Below are positions 25,931-35,178 of a stretch of 64,000 nt of DNA, one piece after another. The position numbers and the translations under genes were made by a program. Location: contig JAFPUM010000002.1 in NCBI GenBank assembly GCA_017395425.1, positions 1 through 64,000 on the forward strand. Reading direction: 5' to 3'. Numbering within the stretch: the stretch's first letter is position 1; every line of letters begins with the position of its first letter. Origin of the DNA: Clostridia bacterium (lineage in GTDB: Bacteria > Bacillota > Clostridia > Oscillospirales > Acutalibacteraceae). The notes beneath the pieces were generated by a model. It had not been told where the DNA came from. It did not search any database and worked only from the letters and a program-made list of their open reading frames with translations.

Positions 25931-25986
25931 AAAACCGTCCCTGTCGTGACAGCGCAGCGGCTGTATCACGGCAGGGACGATTTTTT
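25931..25986 (+). terminator. Intrinsic terminator (probably bidirectional)
   Basis: CGTCCCTG-CGTGACAG pairs with CTGTATCACG-CAGGGACG, followed by TTTTTT; AAAA flanks the left side. It separates the DUF6273 gene from the convergent Wzz/kinase-like gene. Confidence 0.85.
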
Positions 25987-26002
25987 AGTTTTTTTATGAT
26001 AA

Positions 26003-27496
26003 TTAAGAACGTTCCGGTTTCTTGCCGCCGGGGAGCTTTTCCCGGATGAGGTTGACCATACCGAAGAAGTTGTCCACCAGATCGGTGAGGAAGCCCTCAC
26101 TCGGACGGGCGTTGCTGCTGCGGTAATAGTGGGATACCGCGCCGAACATACCGCTGCGGCGGGGGGAATTGGTGGTGACAATGCCCAGCACGTCGGTATC
26201 GAGGGTTTCCAGCACGTCGATGGCATATTTCATGGTATCGGTGCGGGTGTGACCGTACTGCGCCACGACCAGACAGCCGTCCACCTTGCCCGCAACGGCG
26301 GACGCGTCGGGCAGCAGTTCAATGGCGGGGGTGTCGATGATGACATATTCAAATTCGCTCTCGACGGCTTCGAGCATTTTGCCGAACACGTCGCTGTCCA
26401 GCAGATCGCAGACGTTGATGCTGTTCATATTGACGTTGTTGAGCGCGGTGATGACGTAAAGATTGCGGTTGGAGGTTTTGTTGATGGCGGCGGCGATATT
26501 GGCTTTGCCCAGCAGCAGATCGCCCAATCCGAAAACCGAATCGAAGCGCAGTTCCCGGCTGATACTGGGGCGGTGCATATCCGCCTCAATGAGCAGTACC
26601 ATCGCGTTGGAATCCGCCAGCGCCCGCGCCAGACCGATGGCGACCGACGTGCGTCCGTCCCGGGGAGAGGGACTGCATACCGCGATGGTGCGCACGCCGC
26701 GCTTGGAATATTTGATGGTGGAACGCAGCACGCGGTAGGCGCTGCTGACCTGATTCTGGCTGCGTTCGGTTCCGATGATATGGGCAATGGGGGGAATGGC
26801 GGCAATGACCGGCACGCGGGTCATGGTTTCAAATTTGGCGCTGGTGCGAAGGGTTTTATCACCGGCAAGCGAAAAGATATTGACTGTGAAGAAGATCACT
26901 GCCGTCAGCGCCGCGCCTTCCAGCGCCCGTCCCAGCGCGATGAGCCACGGGTGATTGACCCCGACGGTACGTCCCGCGTCCTGTACCGCAACGGAAAAGG
27001 AAGGATTGGACATGGCAAAGCTCTCCTTCACCGACACATTGGCTTCTTTGATCAGGTTGGCAGTGAAGGTCTCGGCTTCGGTGCGGTTGCCGGCATAGAC
27101 CACCGTGACTTTGAGCACGTTGGACTGATCGATCTGTCGGACGGTCACATTGCGCTGGGTCACTTTGGCGGACTTCCGGTATTCCACCGGGTCAGCGTCA
27201 CGGTCGCCGGTGGTATCCACAATGGCACGGTAAACCGTGTCGCTGTTGTCGATGAGGGAAATGGAGGTCAGCGCCGCCGCACGGCTGAGTTCGGAGATAT
27301 TGTACTGATCGGAAATGCTTTCGCCTTCCACGTCGGACTGAATTCGCACGGTGCCTTCCACCGTGTACCGCACCGGCGTCATCAGCCGCACGGTCAGCAG
27401 CACGGCCACAAAGACAACCAGCGCCGACAGCACCAGCAGTCCGATTCGCTGCATACACAGTTTGAGATATTCGGCAAGACCGGAATTGGAATTCAT
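26003..27496 (-). CDS. Wzz-domain protein fused to a BY-kinase-like (CpsD) domain, degenerate P-loop
   Basis: 497 aa. TM segments at about 18-39 and 185-209 flank an extracytoplasmic Wzz-like domain; the C-terminal cytoplasmic half is MinD/BY-kinase-like, starting with SSAYRVLRSTIKYS. The Walker A position (about 275-284) reads SPSPRDGRTS, with Arg for the catalytic Lys and RD for the usual GE. Walker A-prime is LLIEADMHRP (Glu for the first Asp), and Walker B is YVIIDTPAI. Only a few Tyr (HYY) are near the C-terminus, with no Tyr-rich tail. It may be a regulatory copolymerase with weak or no kinase activity. No exopolysaccharide genes are adjacent. The ATG at 27496 is supported by the promoter at 27576-27604. 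Confidence 0.85.
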   Translation of the reverse strand: MNSNSGLAEYLKLCMQRIGLLVLSALVVFVAVLLTVRLMTPVRYTVEGTVRIQSDVEGESISDQYNISELSRAAALTSISLIDNSDTVYRAIVDTTGDRDADPVEYRKSAKVTQRNVTVRQIDQSNVLKVTVVYAGNRTEAETFTANLIKEANVSVKESFAMSNPSFSVAVQDAGRTVGVNHPWLIALGRALEGAALTAVIFFTVNIFSLAGDKTLRTSAKFETMTRVPVIAAIPPIAHIIGTERSQNQVSSAYRVLRSTIKYSKRGVRTIAVCSPSPRDGRTSVAIGLARALADSNAMVLLIEADMHRPSISRELRFDSVFGLGDLLLGKANIAAAINKTSNRNLYVITALNNVNMNSINVCDLLDSDVFGKMLEAVESEFEYVIIDTPAIELLPDASAVAGKVDGCLVVAQYGHTRTDTMKYAIDVLETLDTDVLGIVTTNSPRRSGMFGAVSHYYRSSNARPSEGFLTDLVDNFFGMVNLIREKLPGGKKPERS

Positions 27497-27575
27497 AACA
27501 CAGGTCACGCTCCTGATAATGGATAGAGTTTTTCTCAGCGCTGCAAATGGGATAAAATCAAACGGTAACCTGTAT

Positions 27576-27604
27576 ATTATATAGAAAATCCCTCCCGCCG
27601 TCAA
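27576..27604 (-). promoter_or_regulatory. Predicted sigma-A promoter of the Wzz/kinase-like gene
   Basis: Minus-strand TTGACG (27604-27599), 17 bp, TATAAT (27581-27576). It rules out the ATG at 27604. Confidence 0.75.
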
Positions 27605-27695
27605 CCGAGAGCGGATTATTTACGATTATTTTACAACTGGATGAAAAAACGGCGGGATATTCACAGTAATTTTGCAATATTTGATAAAAAATCCT

Positions 27696-27724
27696 TTGAA
27701 AATTCTTCTCCTGTGTGTTACAAT
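27696..27724 (+). promoter_or_regulatory. Predicted sigma-A promoter of purL
   Basis: TTGAAA (27696), 17 bp, TACAAT (27719). The leader is about 65 nt, too short for a purine riboswitch. AAGGAG precedes the ATG. Confidence 0.75.
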
Positions 27725-27796
27725 GTAAAAAGGTATATGGTTTTTTCAGCAACTTACCTGTCTGGCATTTTATTTTCTAAGGAGATTTGATACATC

Positions 27797-30700
27797 ATGG
27801 CTGTTATGCGATTATTTGTCGAGAAGGCGCCCGGCTTTGACATCGAAGCGAAGCACGTGCTTTCCGACCTGAGAGACAATCTCGGCATGACCGATATCGA
27901 GGGACTGCGGCTGCTCAATCGTTATGACGTGTCGGGACTGACCGAGGCGGAATTCCGCAAGGCACGCACCACCGTTTTCAGCGAACCCAATGTGGATATC
28001 GTCTATGACGAGGTGTTTCCCATCGAAGAAGACGTGCGTGTGTTCGCGACCGAGTATCTGCCCGGTCAGTATGACCAGCGTGCCGATTCCGCCGCACAGT
28101 GCGCCCAGCTGCTCACACAGGGCGAACGTCCCGATGTGCTGACCGCCCGGGTGTATGTGCTGCGCGGCAGCATCACGGACGAGGAATTCGGACGCGTCAA
28201 GAGCTATATCATCAACCCGGTGGAATCACGCGAGGCGTCGCTGCATAAGCCCCGCACGCTGAAACAGAAATTTGACGTTCCCGAGGATGTGGCGGTTCTC
28301 GAGGGCTTTACCGTCTGGGACGACGACAAAATGCACGAATACTACGCTTCTATGGGCTTCGCCATGACGCTCGACGACCTGAAGTTCTGCCGCGACTACT
28401 TCCGCGATGAGGAAAAGCGCGATCCTACCGTCACCGAACTCAAGGTCATCGACACCTATTGGAGCGATCACTGCCGCCACACCACCTTCCTCACCGAACT
28501 CGGCGACATCAAAGTGGAAGACGGCGGTTATGAGAAGGAAATCCGCAAGGGCATTGCCCGTTATCTGGCGGCTCGTGCCGAAGTTTACGGCGGCGATACC
28601 ACCCGTCCCGTCACATTGATGGACATGGGAACCATCGGCGCGAAGGTACTCAAAAAGCGCGGTCTGATTCCCGATCTCGACGAGAGCGACGAAATCAACG
28701 CCTGCTCCATCGAGGTGCCGGTGGAGATTGACGGACGCACCGAGCAGTGGCTGGTGCAGTTCAAGAACGAGACCCACAACCATCCCACCGAAATCGAACC
28801 CTTCGGCGGCGCGGCAACCTGTCTGGGCGGCGCCATCCGCGACCCGCTTTCGGGACGCGCCTATGTCTATCAGGCGATGCGCGTAACCGGCGCGGCGGAT
28901 CCGCGGGTACCGGTCTCCGAGACGATGGAAAACAAGCTGCCCCAGCGCAAGATTACGACCGGCGCGGCGGCAGGCTATTCCTCCTACGGCAACCAGATCG
29001 GTCTGGCGACCGGTCAGGTCACGGAAATTTACGATTACGGCTACACCGCCAAGCGTCTGGAAATCGGCGCGGTGGTGGGCGCTTCTCCCAAGAAGAACGT
29101 GGTGCGCGGCGTACCGGAACCGGGCGATGTAGTCGTACTGCTGGGCGGCAGAACCGGACGTGACGGCTGCGGCGGCGCGACAGGTTCCTCCAAGGCGCAC
29201 GACAGCACCTCGCTGGAATCCTGCGGCGCGGAAGTGCAGAAGGGCAATCCTCCCACCGAACGCAAGATTCAGCGCCTGTTCCGCAACGGCAAAGTTGCCG
29301 CGATGATCAAGCGCTGCAACGACTTCGGCGCGGGCGGTGTGTGCGTGGCAATCGGCGAGCTGGCGGACGGTCTGGATATCCGTCTCGACGACGTGCGCAA
29401 AAAGTACGAGGGTCTCGACGGCACCGAACTTGCCATTTCCGAATCGCAGGAACGCATGGCGGTGGTGCTGGACAAATCCGACGTCAAAAAATTTATCGCG
29501 GAAGCCGAAAAGGAAAACCTCGAAGCCTATGAAGTGGCAGTGGTTTCGGAGCAGCCCCGTCTGACGATGGTATGGCGCGGCAAGACCATTGTGAGTCTCT
29601 CCCGCGATTTCCTCAATACCAACGGCGTGCGGCAGCACGCTTCCGCCAAGATCAAGGCGGTCTATCCCTATAACGATTACCGCGTGTCGGTTCCCTACGA
29701 ACTGCGCGGTCTGCCCGTGACCGAGGCACTGGTCAAGAATATGGGCAGGCTCAACGTCTGCTGTCAGAAGGGACTTTCCGAACGCTTCGACGCTTCCATC
29801 GGCGCGGCAACCGTGCTGATGCCCTTCGCCGGCAAGAATCAGCTCACGCCGGAAGAGGCGATGGTCGCCAAACTGCCCGTTGACAGGGGCGAAACCGATT
29901 GCGCCACGGCAATGGCGTTCGGCTATGTGCCGGGTCACACTGAGTGGAGCCCTTATCACGGTTCCGCCTTCGCGGTGGTGGAATCGCTCTCGCGTCTGCT
30001 GGCAGTGGGCGCCAATCCGCTGGAAGCCCGTCTGACCTTCCAGGAGTACTTTGAGCGTCTGGGCGAAAGACCCTCCCGCTGGGGCAAGCCCGCGGCGGCG
30101 CTGCTGGGTGCGCTGACCGCGCAGCTCAAGCTGGGTACTCCCTCCATCGGCGGCAAGGATTCCATGTCCGGCTCCTTCAACGATCTCGATGTCCCCCCCA
30201 CGCTGGTGAGCTTCGCGCTGGCAATGACCAGTGCCAAACGGACGCTGTCGGCTGCCTTTACCAAGTCCAATTCCACGGTCGTACTGGTGCCGGTTCCCTA
30301 TCATAAGAAGCGCTCGCATATGCCCAAGTGGAAGAAGCTCCGTCAGATGTACGAGTGCGTGTACCATATGATCTGTTCGGGCGATGTGCTTTCGGCAAGC
30401 GTGGTGCATGAAGGCGGCGCATCCGCGTCGGTCATCAAGGCGTGCTTCGGCAACGGTCTGGGATTTGCGTTTGACGAATCCGTCACCGACACCGAACTTT
30501 TCGCACCGCTCTCCGGTTCGCTGGTACTGGAACTCAGGGACGGCGCGCATATGCTGAGCGGTATGAAGTACACGGTGCTCGGCAAGACCACCGCCAATCC
30601 GCTGGTGCGCATCGGCATGAGCAAAGTGGCGCTGGGCAAGCTGCGGGACGCCTGGATGACGCCGCTGGAACCCATTTTCCCGGTATCGCCGAAGGAAAGA

Positions 30701-31570
30701 TCGGTGGTCAAGAATGTGCCGATGAATACCTCCCGCGCCCGCTATCCGAGCATTATGCCCAAACTCGACGCGAAGCCGCGTGTCTTTATTCCGGTGTTCC
30801 CCGGCACCAACTGCGAACTGGATACGGCGCGGCAGTTTGAAAAGGCAGGCGCCAGGAGCGATATTCTGGTGGTGAAGAATCTCACCCCCGCCGCGATTGA
30901 GGAAACCATCCGTGAGATGGCGCGGCGCATTGCCAAGGCGCAGATCGTCATGCTGCCCGGCGGCTTCTCGGGCGGCGACGAGCCGGACGGTTCCGGCAAG
31001 TTCATCGCCACCACCTTCCGCAATCCCCTGATTGCCGAACAGGTGACCAAGCTGCTGGAAGAACGCGACGGTCTGATGCTGGGTATCTGCAACGGCTTCC
31101 AGGCGCTCATCAAACTGGGGCTGGTGCCGTATGGCAGAATCACCGATATCGGACAGAACGATCCGACCCTTACCTTCAATACCCTCGGCAGACACGTTTC
31201 GCGCATGGTCTATACCCGCGTGACTTCCGTGAAATCCCCGTGGCTGCACGAATGTGAAGTGGGCGAGATGCACACGGTTCCCGTGTCTCACGGTGAAGGA
31301 CGCTTTGTGGCGGACGACGAGATGCTGGGCAAGCTGATTGCCAACGGTCAGGTCGCCACGCAGTATGTGGACCCGAACGGTATGCCGTCCTCCGATATCG
31401 AGTGGAATCCCAACGGCTCGGTCTGCGCGATTGAGGGCATCACCTCGCCCGACGGCAGAGTATTCGGCAAGATGGGTCACTCGGAACGCATGGGCACCAA
31501 CCTTTACAAGAATGTTCCCGGCGAGAAAGACCAGAAGATTTTCCTCTCGGGCGTAAAATATTTCAAATAA
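27797..31570 (+). CDS. purL: Phosphoribosylformylglycinamidine synthase, single-chain PurL
   Basis: 1257 aa: the large single-polypeptide form (clostridial clade) rather than the split PurS/PurQ/PurL form. It makes FGAM from FGAR, glutamine and ATP. Synthetase motifs: IDTYWSDHCRHTTF, FKNETHNHPTEIEPFGGAATC, GGRTGRDGCGGATGSS, SIGGKDSMSG. The C-terminal glutaminase has VFPGTNCELDTARQ, MLPGGFSGGDEPDGSGKF, the nucleophile Cys1098 in LGICNGFQALIKLG, and VSHGEGRF. It stands alone without other pur genes in the window, with its own promoter and terminator. Confidence 0.98.
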   Translation: MAVMRLFVEKAPGFDIEAKHVLSDLRDNLGMTDIEGLRLLNRYDVSGLTEAEFRKARTTVFSEPNVDIVYDEVFPIEEDVRVFATEYLPGQYDQRADSAAQCAQLLTQGERPDVLTARVYVLRGSITDEEFGRVKSYIINPVESREASLHKPRTLKQKFDVPEDVAVLEGFTVWDDDKMHEYYASMGFAMTLDDLKFCRDYFRDEEKRDPTVTELKVIDTYWSDHCRHTTFLTELGDIKVEDGGYEKEIRKGIARYLAARAEVYGGDTTRPVTLMDMGTIGAKVLKKRGLIPDLDESDEINACSIEVPVEIDGRTEQWLVQFKNETHNHPTEIEPFGGAATCLGGAIRDPLSGRAYVYQAMRVTGAADPRVPVSETMENKLPQRKITTGAAAGYSSYGNQIGLATGQVTEIYDYGYTAKRLEIGAVVGASPKKNVVRGVPEPGDVVVLLGGRTGRDGCGGATGSSKAHDSTSLESCGAEVQKGNPPTERKIQRLFRNGKVAAMIKRCNDFGAGGVCVAIGELADGLDIRLDDVRKKYEGLDGTELAISESQERMAVVLDKSDVKKFIAEAEKENLEAYEVAVVSEQPRLTMVWRGKTIVSLSRDFLNTNGVRQHASAKIKAVYPYNDYRVSVPYELRGLPVTEALVKNMGRLNVCCQKGLSERFDASIGAATVLMPFAGKNQLTPEEAMVAKLPVDRGETDCATAMAFGYVPGHTEWSPYHGSAFAVVESLSRLLAVGANPLEARLTFQEYFERLGERPSRWGKPAAALLGALTAQLKLGTPSIGGKDSMSGSFNDLDVPPTLVSFALAMTSAKRTLSAAFTKSNSTVVLVPVPYHKKRSHMPKWKKLRQMYECVYHMICSGDVLSASVVHEGGASASVIKACFGNGLGFAFDESVTDTELFAPLSGSLVLELRDGAHMLSGMKYTVLGKTTANPLVRIGMSKVALGKLRDAWMTPLEPIFPVSPKERSVVKNVPMNTSRARYPSIMPKLDAKPRVFIPVFPGTNCELDTARQFEKAGARSDILVVKNLTPAAIEETIREMARRIAKAQIVMLPGGFSGGDEPDGSGKFIATTFRNPLIAEQVTKLLEERDGLMLGICNGFQALIKLGLVPYGRITDIGQNDPTLTFNTLGRHVSRMVYTRVTSVKSPWLHECEVGEMHTVPVSHGEGRFVADDEMLGKLIANGQVATQYVDPNGMPSSDIEWNPNGSVCAIEGITSPDGRVFGKMGHSERMGTNLYKNVPGEKDQKIFLSGVKYFK

Positions 31571-31602
31571 CAGAAGCCGTCTGACGATTCCGGATGACAG
31601 AT

Positions 31603-31650
31603 AAAAAACGTCGGGACGTTCCCAAACGGAAGGGAATGTCCCGGCGTTTT
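31603..31650. terminator. Bidirectional intrinsic terminator
   Basis: AAAAAA, then CGTCGGGACGTTCCC paired with GGGAATGTCCCGGCG and TTTT. Shared by purL and the convergent pduL gene. Confidence 0.85.
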
Positions 31651-31685
31651 ATGTTGCGGTAGAGAAAGAAAAAAACAACAGACGA

Positions 31686-32258
31686 TTAGTCTACAATGAC
31701 TTCGCCCTCGACATAACCGGCGCAGCCGGCAGCGTTGGATTCGTCGGTGTCGATGTGCATGGCAGCGGCGTAACTGGGGCTGACTCTGACCACGACGTCG
31801 CCGAAGGTGGAGGTTCTTTCGGCGGTTTCGATTTTGACCGAAACGATCTGCTTATCCTGCACGCCGAACTTCTCCGCGTCTTCGGGCGTGAAGTGAATGT
31901 GTCTCTTGGCGGCGATAACGCCGTTGGCAAGCGTGACTTCACCGGCAGGACCTCTCAGCGTGCAGCCGGGGGTGTCCGCGAGATCGCCGGATTCTCTGAT
32001 GGGCGCGGCGATGCCGATTTTTCTGGCGTCGGTGAGGGAGAGCTCCACCTGCGATTCCTTGCGGGTGGGACCGAGAATCGAAACGTTGGGCATCACGCCT
32101 TTGGGACCGATGACGTCTACTCTCTCGTTGCTGGCATACTGACCGGGCTGGGAGAGATCCTTCTTCTTGGTGAGCTGATAGCCCTCGCCGAAGAGTGCCG
32201 CGAGGTCGGCGTCGGTCACATGAACGTGGCGTGCGGAGGTTTCAACCATTACTTTCAT
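31686..32258 (-). CDS. pduL: PduL-type phosphate acyltransferase (phosphotransacylase)
   Basis: 190 aa. It exchanges CoA and phosphate on acetyl- or propionyl-CoA. The zinc-binding histidines of the two beta-barrels appear as SARHVHVT near the start, AKRHIHFTPEDAEKFG, and MHIDTDESNAAG. VELSLTDARKIGI and GCTLRGPAGEV are family segments. No microcompartment shell genes or encapsulation peptide are seen, so this is probably the housekeeping form that replaces Pta in acetate formation. An ackA gene is not adjacent in this window. Confidence 0.93.
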   Translation of the reverse strand: MKVMVETSARHVHVTDADLAALFGEGYQLTKKKDLSQPGQYASNERVDVIGPKGVMPNVSILGPTRKESQVELSLTDARKIGIAAPIRESGDLADTPGCTLRGPAGEVTLANGVIAAKRHIHFTPEDAEKFGVQDKQIVSVKIETAERTSTFGDVVVRVSPSYAAAMHIDTDESNAAGCAGYVEGEVIVD

Positions 32259-32448
32259 ACATCAAAACTCCTGTTACATCAAACTTGCAGGAAGCGAAGA
32301 AACTTCTGCTGGTTCCATTTTAATCCTATTTGCCGATAAATGCAACCCACATTTTGCATAAAATTCGGTTTGTGGGAAGAAAAACAGGCAATACATCCAT
32401 CCTTTTCTGAAAATTGTTGATTCAGTCAAACATTTTTCCTAAAAATCA

Positions 32449-32477
32449 TTGCAATCAACTATTCCTTATGATATAAT
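32449..32477 (+). promoter_or_regulatory. Predicted sigma-A promoter of the GT4 gene
   Basis: TTGCAA (32449), 17 bp, TATAAT (32472). A dyad at 32478-32508 begins right after the -10. Confidence 0.75.
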
Positions 32478-32508
32478 AACACCAATCGACGCAGGCAGCG
32501 TCGGTGTT
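32478..32508 (+). promoter_or_regulatory. Dyad overlapping the transcription start of the GT4 gene
   Basis: AACACC-AAT-CGACGC, 5-nt loop, GCGTCG-GTGTT. It directly abuts the -10 and covers the likely +1, the usual place for a repressor operator. As an RNA it would be cut by the start site, so an operator is the better guess. Confidence 0.4.
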
Positions 32509-32546
32509 ATTTCTGACATTCTCTGAAAGGCGATGGGACAGTTCAC

Positions 32547-33764
32547 ATGAAACAGTTAAAAATCGGTCTTTTTAATGAATCCTTTCCCCCCACGATCGAC
32601 GGGGTTTCCAATACAGTGGTCAACTATGCCCGCATTATCCACGAAAAATACGGGGAAAGCGTGGTGGTGACGCCGCGATATAAAAATGTGGTGGACGATT
32701 ATCCGTTCAAGGTAATCCGTTATACCTCGCTGCCTACCGAAAAGACGCGTATCCGCTACCGCGCCGGTATCCCGTTTTCGGTGCCGTCCATCCGCCAGAT
32801 TCAGAAGGAGAACCTCGATCTGATTCACGTTCACAGTCCGTTTACCGCGGCACTGCTGGCGCGGAATGTCAATATCGGTCATCGGCTGCCGGTCGTGATG
32901 ACGTATCACACCAAATTTGCGAGCGAATTTGAATTTACGCTCAAAAAGAAGGCACTTTGCAAGGTGGCGGCGGAGTTTGTCACCAATAATTTCAATTACG
33001 CCGACGAAGTCTGGACGGTGAGCAAAGGCGCGGCGGATTCACTGCGGGAACTGGGGTATACCGGTCCCAGCCGCGTAATGGTCAACGGCGCGGATATCAC
33101 ACTTGACCCCGCTTCCCCTGAAATCATGCGCCGGGTGCAGGCGGAGACTGCCATCGCTTCCAATGAGTTGGTGTTTATGTATTGCGGCAGAATGCAGTGG
33201 TATAAGAATATCAGGCTCATCATTGACGCGCTGGTGAAGGTAAAGGCAGCGGGCGTGCGGTTCAAGATGATTTTCGTGGGCGGCGGTCCCGAACGGGAAG
33301 AAATGATAGACTACACCCGGAAGGTGGGACTGTTTACTTCCACCATGTTCCCCGGACCGATTCATGACCGCGCACTGCTCAAGGGCTATTTCACCCGCGC
33401 CGATCTCTTTCTCTTTCCTTCGACTTACGACACGGCAGGATTGGTAGTCATGGAGGCGGCAGCCTGCCGCACGCCCAGCGTGCTGGTGCAGGGAAGCTGC
33501 GCGTCGGAAATCGTAACCGACGGACGCAACGGCTTTATCGCGGAGGAAAATCCCGACGCCTTTGCGGCAGCCATCATCAACGCGGTACATGACCGTGAAT
33601 TTCTGGCGCAGGCAGGAGAACTGGCGTCACAGGAAGTGTATCTCTCATGGGACGACGCGGTAGCCGCCGCTTATAAACGGTACGAGGAGATTTATGACGA
33701 CTGGCGCGCCTTCAAGGGAATCCGCCGTGTCAGCCTGCTGAAATCGTGGGGGCAGCATCAGTAA
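32547..33764 (+). CDS. Glycosyltransferase family 4
   Basis: 405 aa, cytoplasmic GT-B fold. The N-terminal domain starts KIGLFNESFPPTIDGVSNTV and contains DLIHVHSPF and MTYHTKF. The C-terminal nucleotide-sugar domain has YCGRMQWYKN, FVGGGPEREEM, and the donor motif FPSTYDTAGLVVMEAAACRTPSV, with TAGLVVME in the E-x7-E position. The pattern is close to glycosyltransferases that act on diacylglycerol or phosphatidylinositol, but acceptor assignment from sequence alone is not safe. Monocistronic. Confidence 0.9.
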   Translation: MKQLKIGLFNESFPPTIDGVSNTVVNYARIIHEKYGESVVVTPRYKNVVDDYPFKVIRYTSLPTEKTRIRYRAGIPFSVPSIRQIQKENLDLIHVHSPFTAALLARNVNIGHRLPVVMTYHTKFASEFEFTLKKKALCKVAAEFVTNNFNYADEVWTVSKGAADSLRELGYTGPSRVMVNGADITLDPASPEIMRRVQAETAIASNELVFMYCGRMQWYKNIRLIIDALVKVKAAGVRFKMIFVGGGPEREEMIDYTRKVGLFTSTMFPGPIHDRALLKGYFTRADLFLFPSTYDTAGLVVMEAAACRTPSVLVQGSCASEIVTDGRNGFIAEENPDAFAAAIINAVHDREFLAQAGELASQEVYLSWDDAVAAAYKRYEEIYDDWRAFKGIRRVSLLKSWGQHQ

Positions 33765-33812
33765 TACCACGAGTGTGTATGATGACGGTTTCGTGTTTCC
33801 CACGTACAAAAA

Positions 33813-33861
33813 CAGCCGGACGACAGCCGCTTTGAATAGGCGGCAAACCGTCCGGCTTGCT
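33813..33861. terminator. Bidirectional hairpin, probable terminator
   Basis: AGCCGGACG (33813) pairs with CGTCCGGCT (33848), with an inner GCCGC/GCGGC stem. The T-run is weak (TTGCTTTAT). It lies between the GT4 gene and convergent spmB. Confidence 0.65.
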
Positions 33862-33875
33862 TTATACCCGAATGA

Positions 33876-34409
33876 TTATGCCTGTAATAAAAGCGTGACG
33901 GTAAGCGCGGCAAAGAGCATACCGGTGAGATCGGCGGTCAGTGCCGCGGGAATCGTGCATCCCGTCTTCTGAATACCCACGCTTCCGTAATAGACGGTGA
34001 CGGTGTAAAAGGTGGTTTCGGTAGAACCCATCATGACTGACGCAACGCGCCCGGCATAGCTGTCCGGTCCCACATCGGTGAAAATCTGCCGTACCACCGC
34101 GAGCGCGCCGCTTCCTGAAATGGGTCGCAGGAGCATCAGCGGCACGGTTTCGGAAGGCAGACGGAGAGTACCGGTCAGCGGCGACAGCCATTGTTCCGCC
34201 GCGTCGGGAAGTCCCGACGCACGTACCATCGAAACACAGAGCATCAGCGCCGCAAGAGCGGGTGCAATGCGGAAAGCAGTCTGCAATCCCTCGCGTGCGC
34301 CGTCAAGAAAGGTGTCGAAAACCGGTACGCCCTTGATCACGGCGTACAGTATCATGCCGGCGGCAGCTGTGATGACGGCGATATTTCCGAATGTGTCAAA
34401 AAATCCCAT
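33876..34409 (-). CDS. spmB: Spore maturation protein B
   Basis: 177 aa, polytopic membrane protein of the nucleoside-recognition (Gate) family. Highly characteristic segments: LLRPISGSGALAVVRQIF, GPDSYAGRVASVMMGSTETTFYT, and VYYGSVGIQKTG. Known to act with SpmA in dehydration of the spore core. AAAGGAGTG precedes the ATG at 34409, and the start overlaps the spmA end by 14 bp, so the two are translationally coupled. Confidence 0.95.
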   Translation of the reverse strand: MGFFDTFGNIAVITAAAGMILYAVIKGVPVFDTFLDGAREGLQTAFRIAPALAALMLCVSMVRASGLPDAAEQWLSPLTGTLRLPSETVPLMLLRPISGSGALAVVRQIFTDVGPDSYAGRVASVMMGSTETTFYTVTVYYGSVGIQKTGCTIPAALTADLTGMLFAALTVTLLLQA

Positions 34410-35052
34410 GCGGGAGCACTCCTTTCTTTTGCGGGCGGGAGGGGGGTTGTTGAGACAGTCTTTTCGGTGCGTTTCCGCCTATGGAACGCAGGATGAAAGA
34501 CATGGTCAGTCCGGCAGTGAGCGCCGCGAGTGAAGACAGCCATACGCAGGGCAGTATTTCAGTAGGATGTGCCGCGCCGGCATCGGTGCGCAGCACCAGC
34601 AGGGTGGTGGGGAGAAGCTGGAGCGAAGCGGTGTTGAGTACGACAAAGGTGATCATGTCGGCGCTGGCGGATGTTCCGCGCGGACAGGTTTCCCGCCGTA
34701 TGGCATGCATGGCGCGAAGCCCCGGCGGCGTGGCGGCATTGCCCAGTCCCAGCAGGTTGGCAGCAATGTTGAGGCAGATATACTGTTCGGCTTCACCGCC
34801 TTCCCGCAGACCCGGCATCAGCCGACGGGTAACAGGTCGCAGCAGAGAGGCAATGCGGGCTGTCAGCCCGGATGCTTCCGCAATCGCCATCAGACCGCTC
34901 CATACTGCCATCGCGCCGGTGAGTGTGATGAGCAGCTGCACCGTTTCCCCGCCGCTGGTGAGAATCGCGGACGACACTTCACCGCTGCGCCCCTGACAGA
35001 TTCCCCAGACAGCCGATACAATGATCAGCCACGCAAAGATATGATTCATCAT
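34396..35052 (-). CDS. spmA: Spore maturation protein A
   Basis: About 218 aa, polytopic. Family segments: MMNHIFAWLIIVSAVWGI, GAMAVWSGLMAIAEASGL, YICLNIAANLLGLGNAATP and MITFVVLNTASLQLLPTT. I start at the ATG at 35052, with GGAAG upstream. An ATG at 35139 is in frame, but the extra 29 residues are a Lys/Gln run read from the T-rich 9-bp repeat at 35092-35118 and are not family-like. Operon with spmB. No clear sigma-E or sigma-G promoter could be placed. Confidence 0.95.
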   Translation of the reverse strand: MMNHIFAWLIIVSAVWGICQGRSGEVSSAILTSGGETVQLLITLTGAMAVWSGLMAIAEASGLTARIASLLRPVTRRLMPGLREGGEAEQYICLNIAANLLGLGNAATPPGLRAMHAIRRETCPRGTSASADMITFVVLNTASLQLLPTTLLVLRTDAGAAHPTEILPCVWLSSLAALTAGLTMSFILRSIGGNAPKRLSQQPPSRPQKKGVLPHGIF

Positions 35053-35091
35053 GCGGTTATCGCTTCCGTTCTGTGTTTTCAGTTTTTTTTG

Positions 35092-35118
35092 TTTTTTCTG
35101 TTTTTTCTGTTTTTTCTG
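35092..35118. repeat. Three tandem 9-bp units TTTTTTCTG
   Basis: Perfect tandem repeat upstream of spmA, preceded by a T8 run. On the minus strand it gives an A-rich leader. Confidence 0.75.
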
Positions 35119-35149
35119 TACGTTTCTCAAAAAATTCACCGAATGTGGA

Positions 35150-35178
35150 TTTACTTATTTTTATGAACGTGGTATGAT
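35150..35178 (+). promoter_or_regulatory. Predicted promoter of the 700-aa acidic protein gene
   Basis: TTTACT (35150), 17 bp, TATGAT (35173). The weak -35 lowers confidence. The leader to 35241 is about 55 nt. Confidence 0.5.

Noticed and set aside
27725..27796. Purine riboswitch upstream of purL
   Set aside because: The leader is only about 65 nt and has no aptamer-like three-way junction or terminator.
28226..31480. 1084-aa minus-strand open frame opposite purL
   Set aside because: Antisense shadow; purL is certain and the minus translation is His/Arg/Gln-rich noise.
35053..35139. Lys/Gln-rich N-terminal extension of SpmA
   Set aside because: Encoded by the T-rich 9-bp repeat; not family-like, with no ribosome site upstream of 35139.
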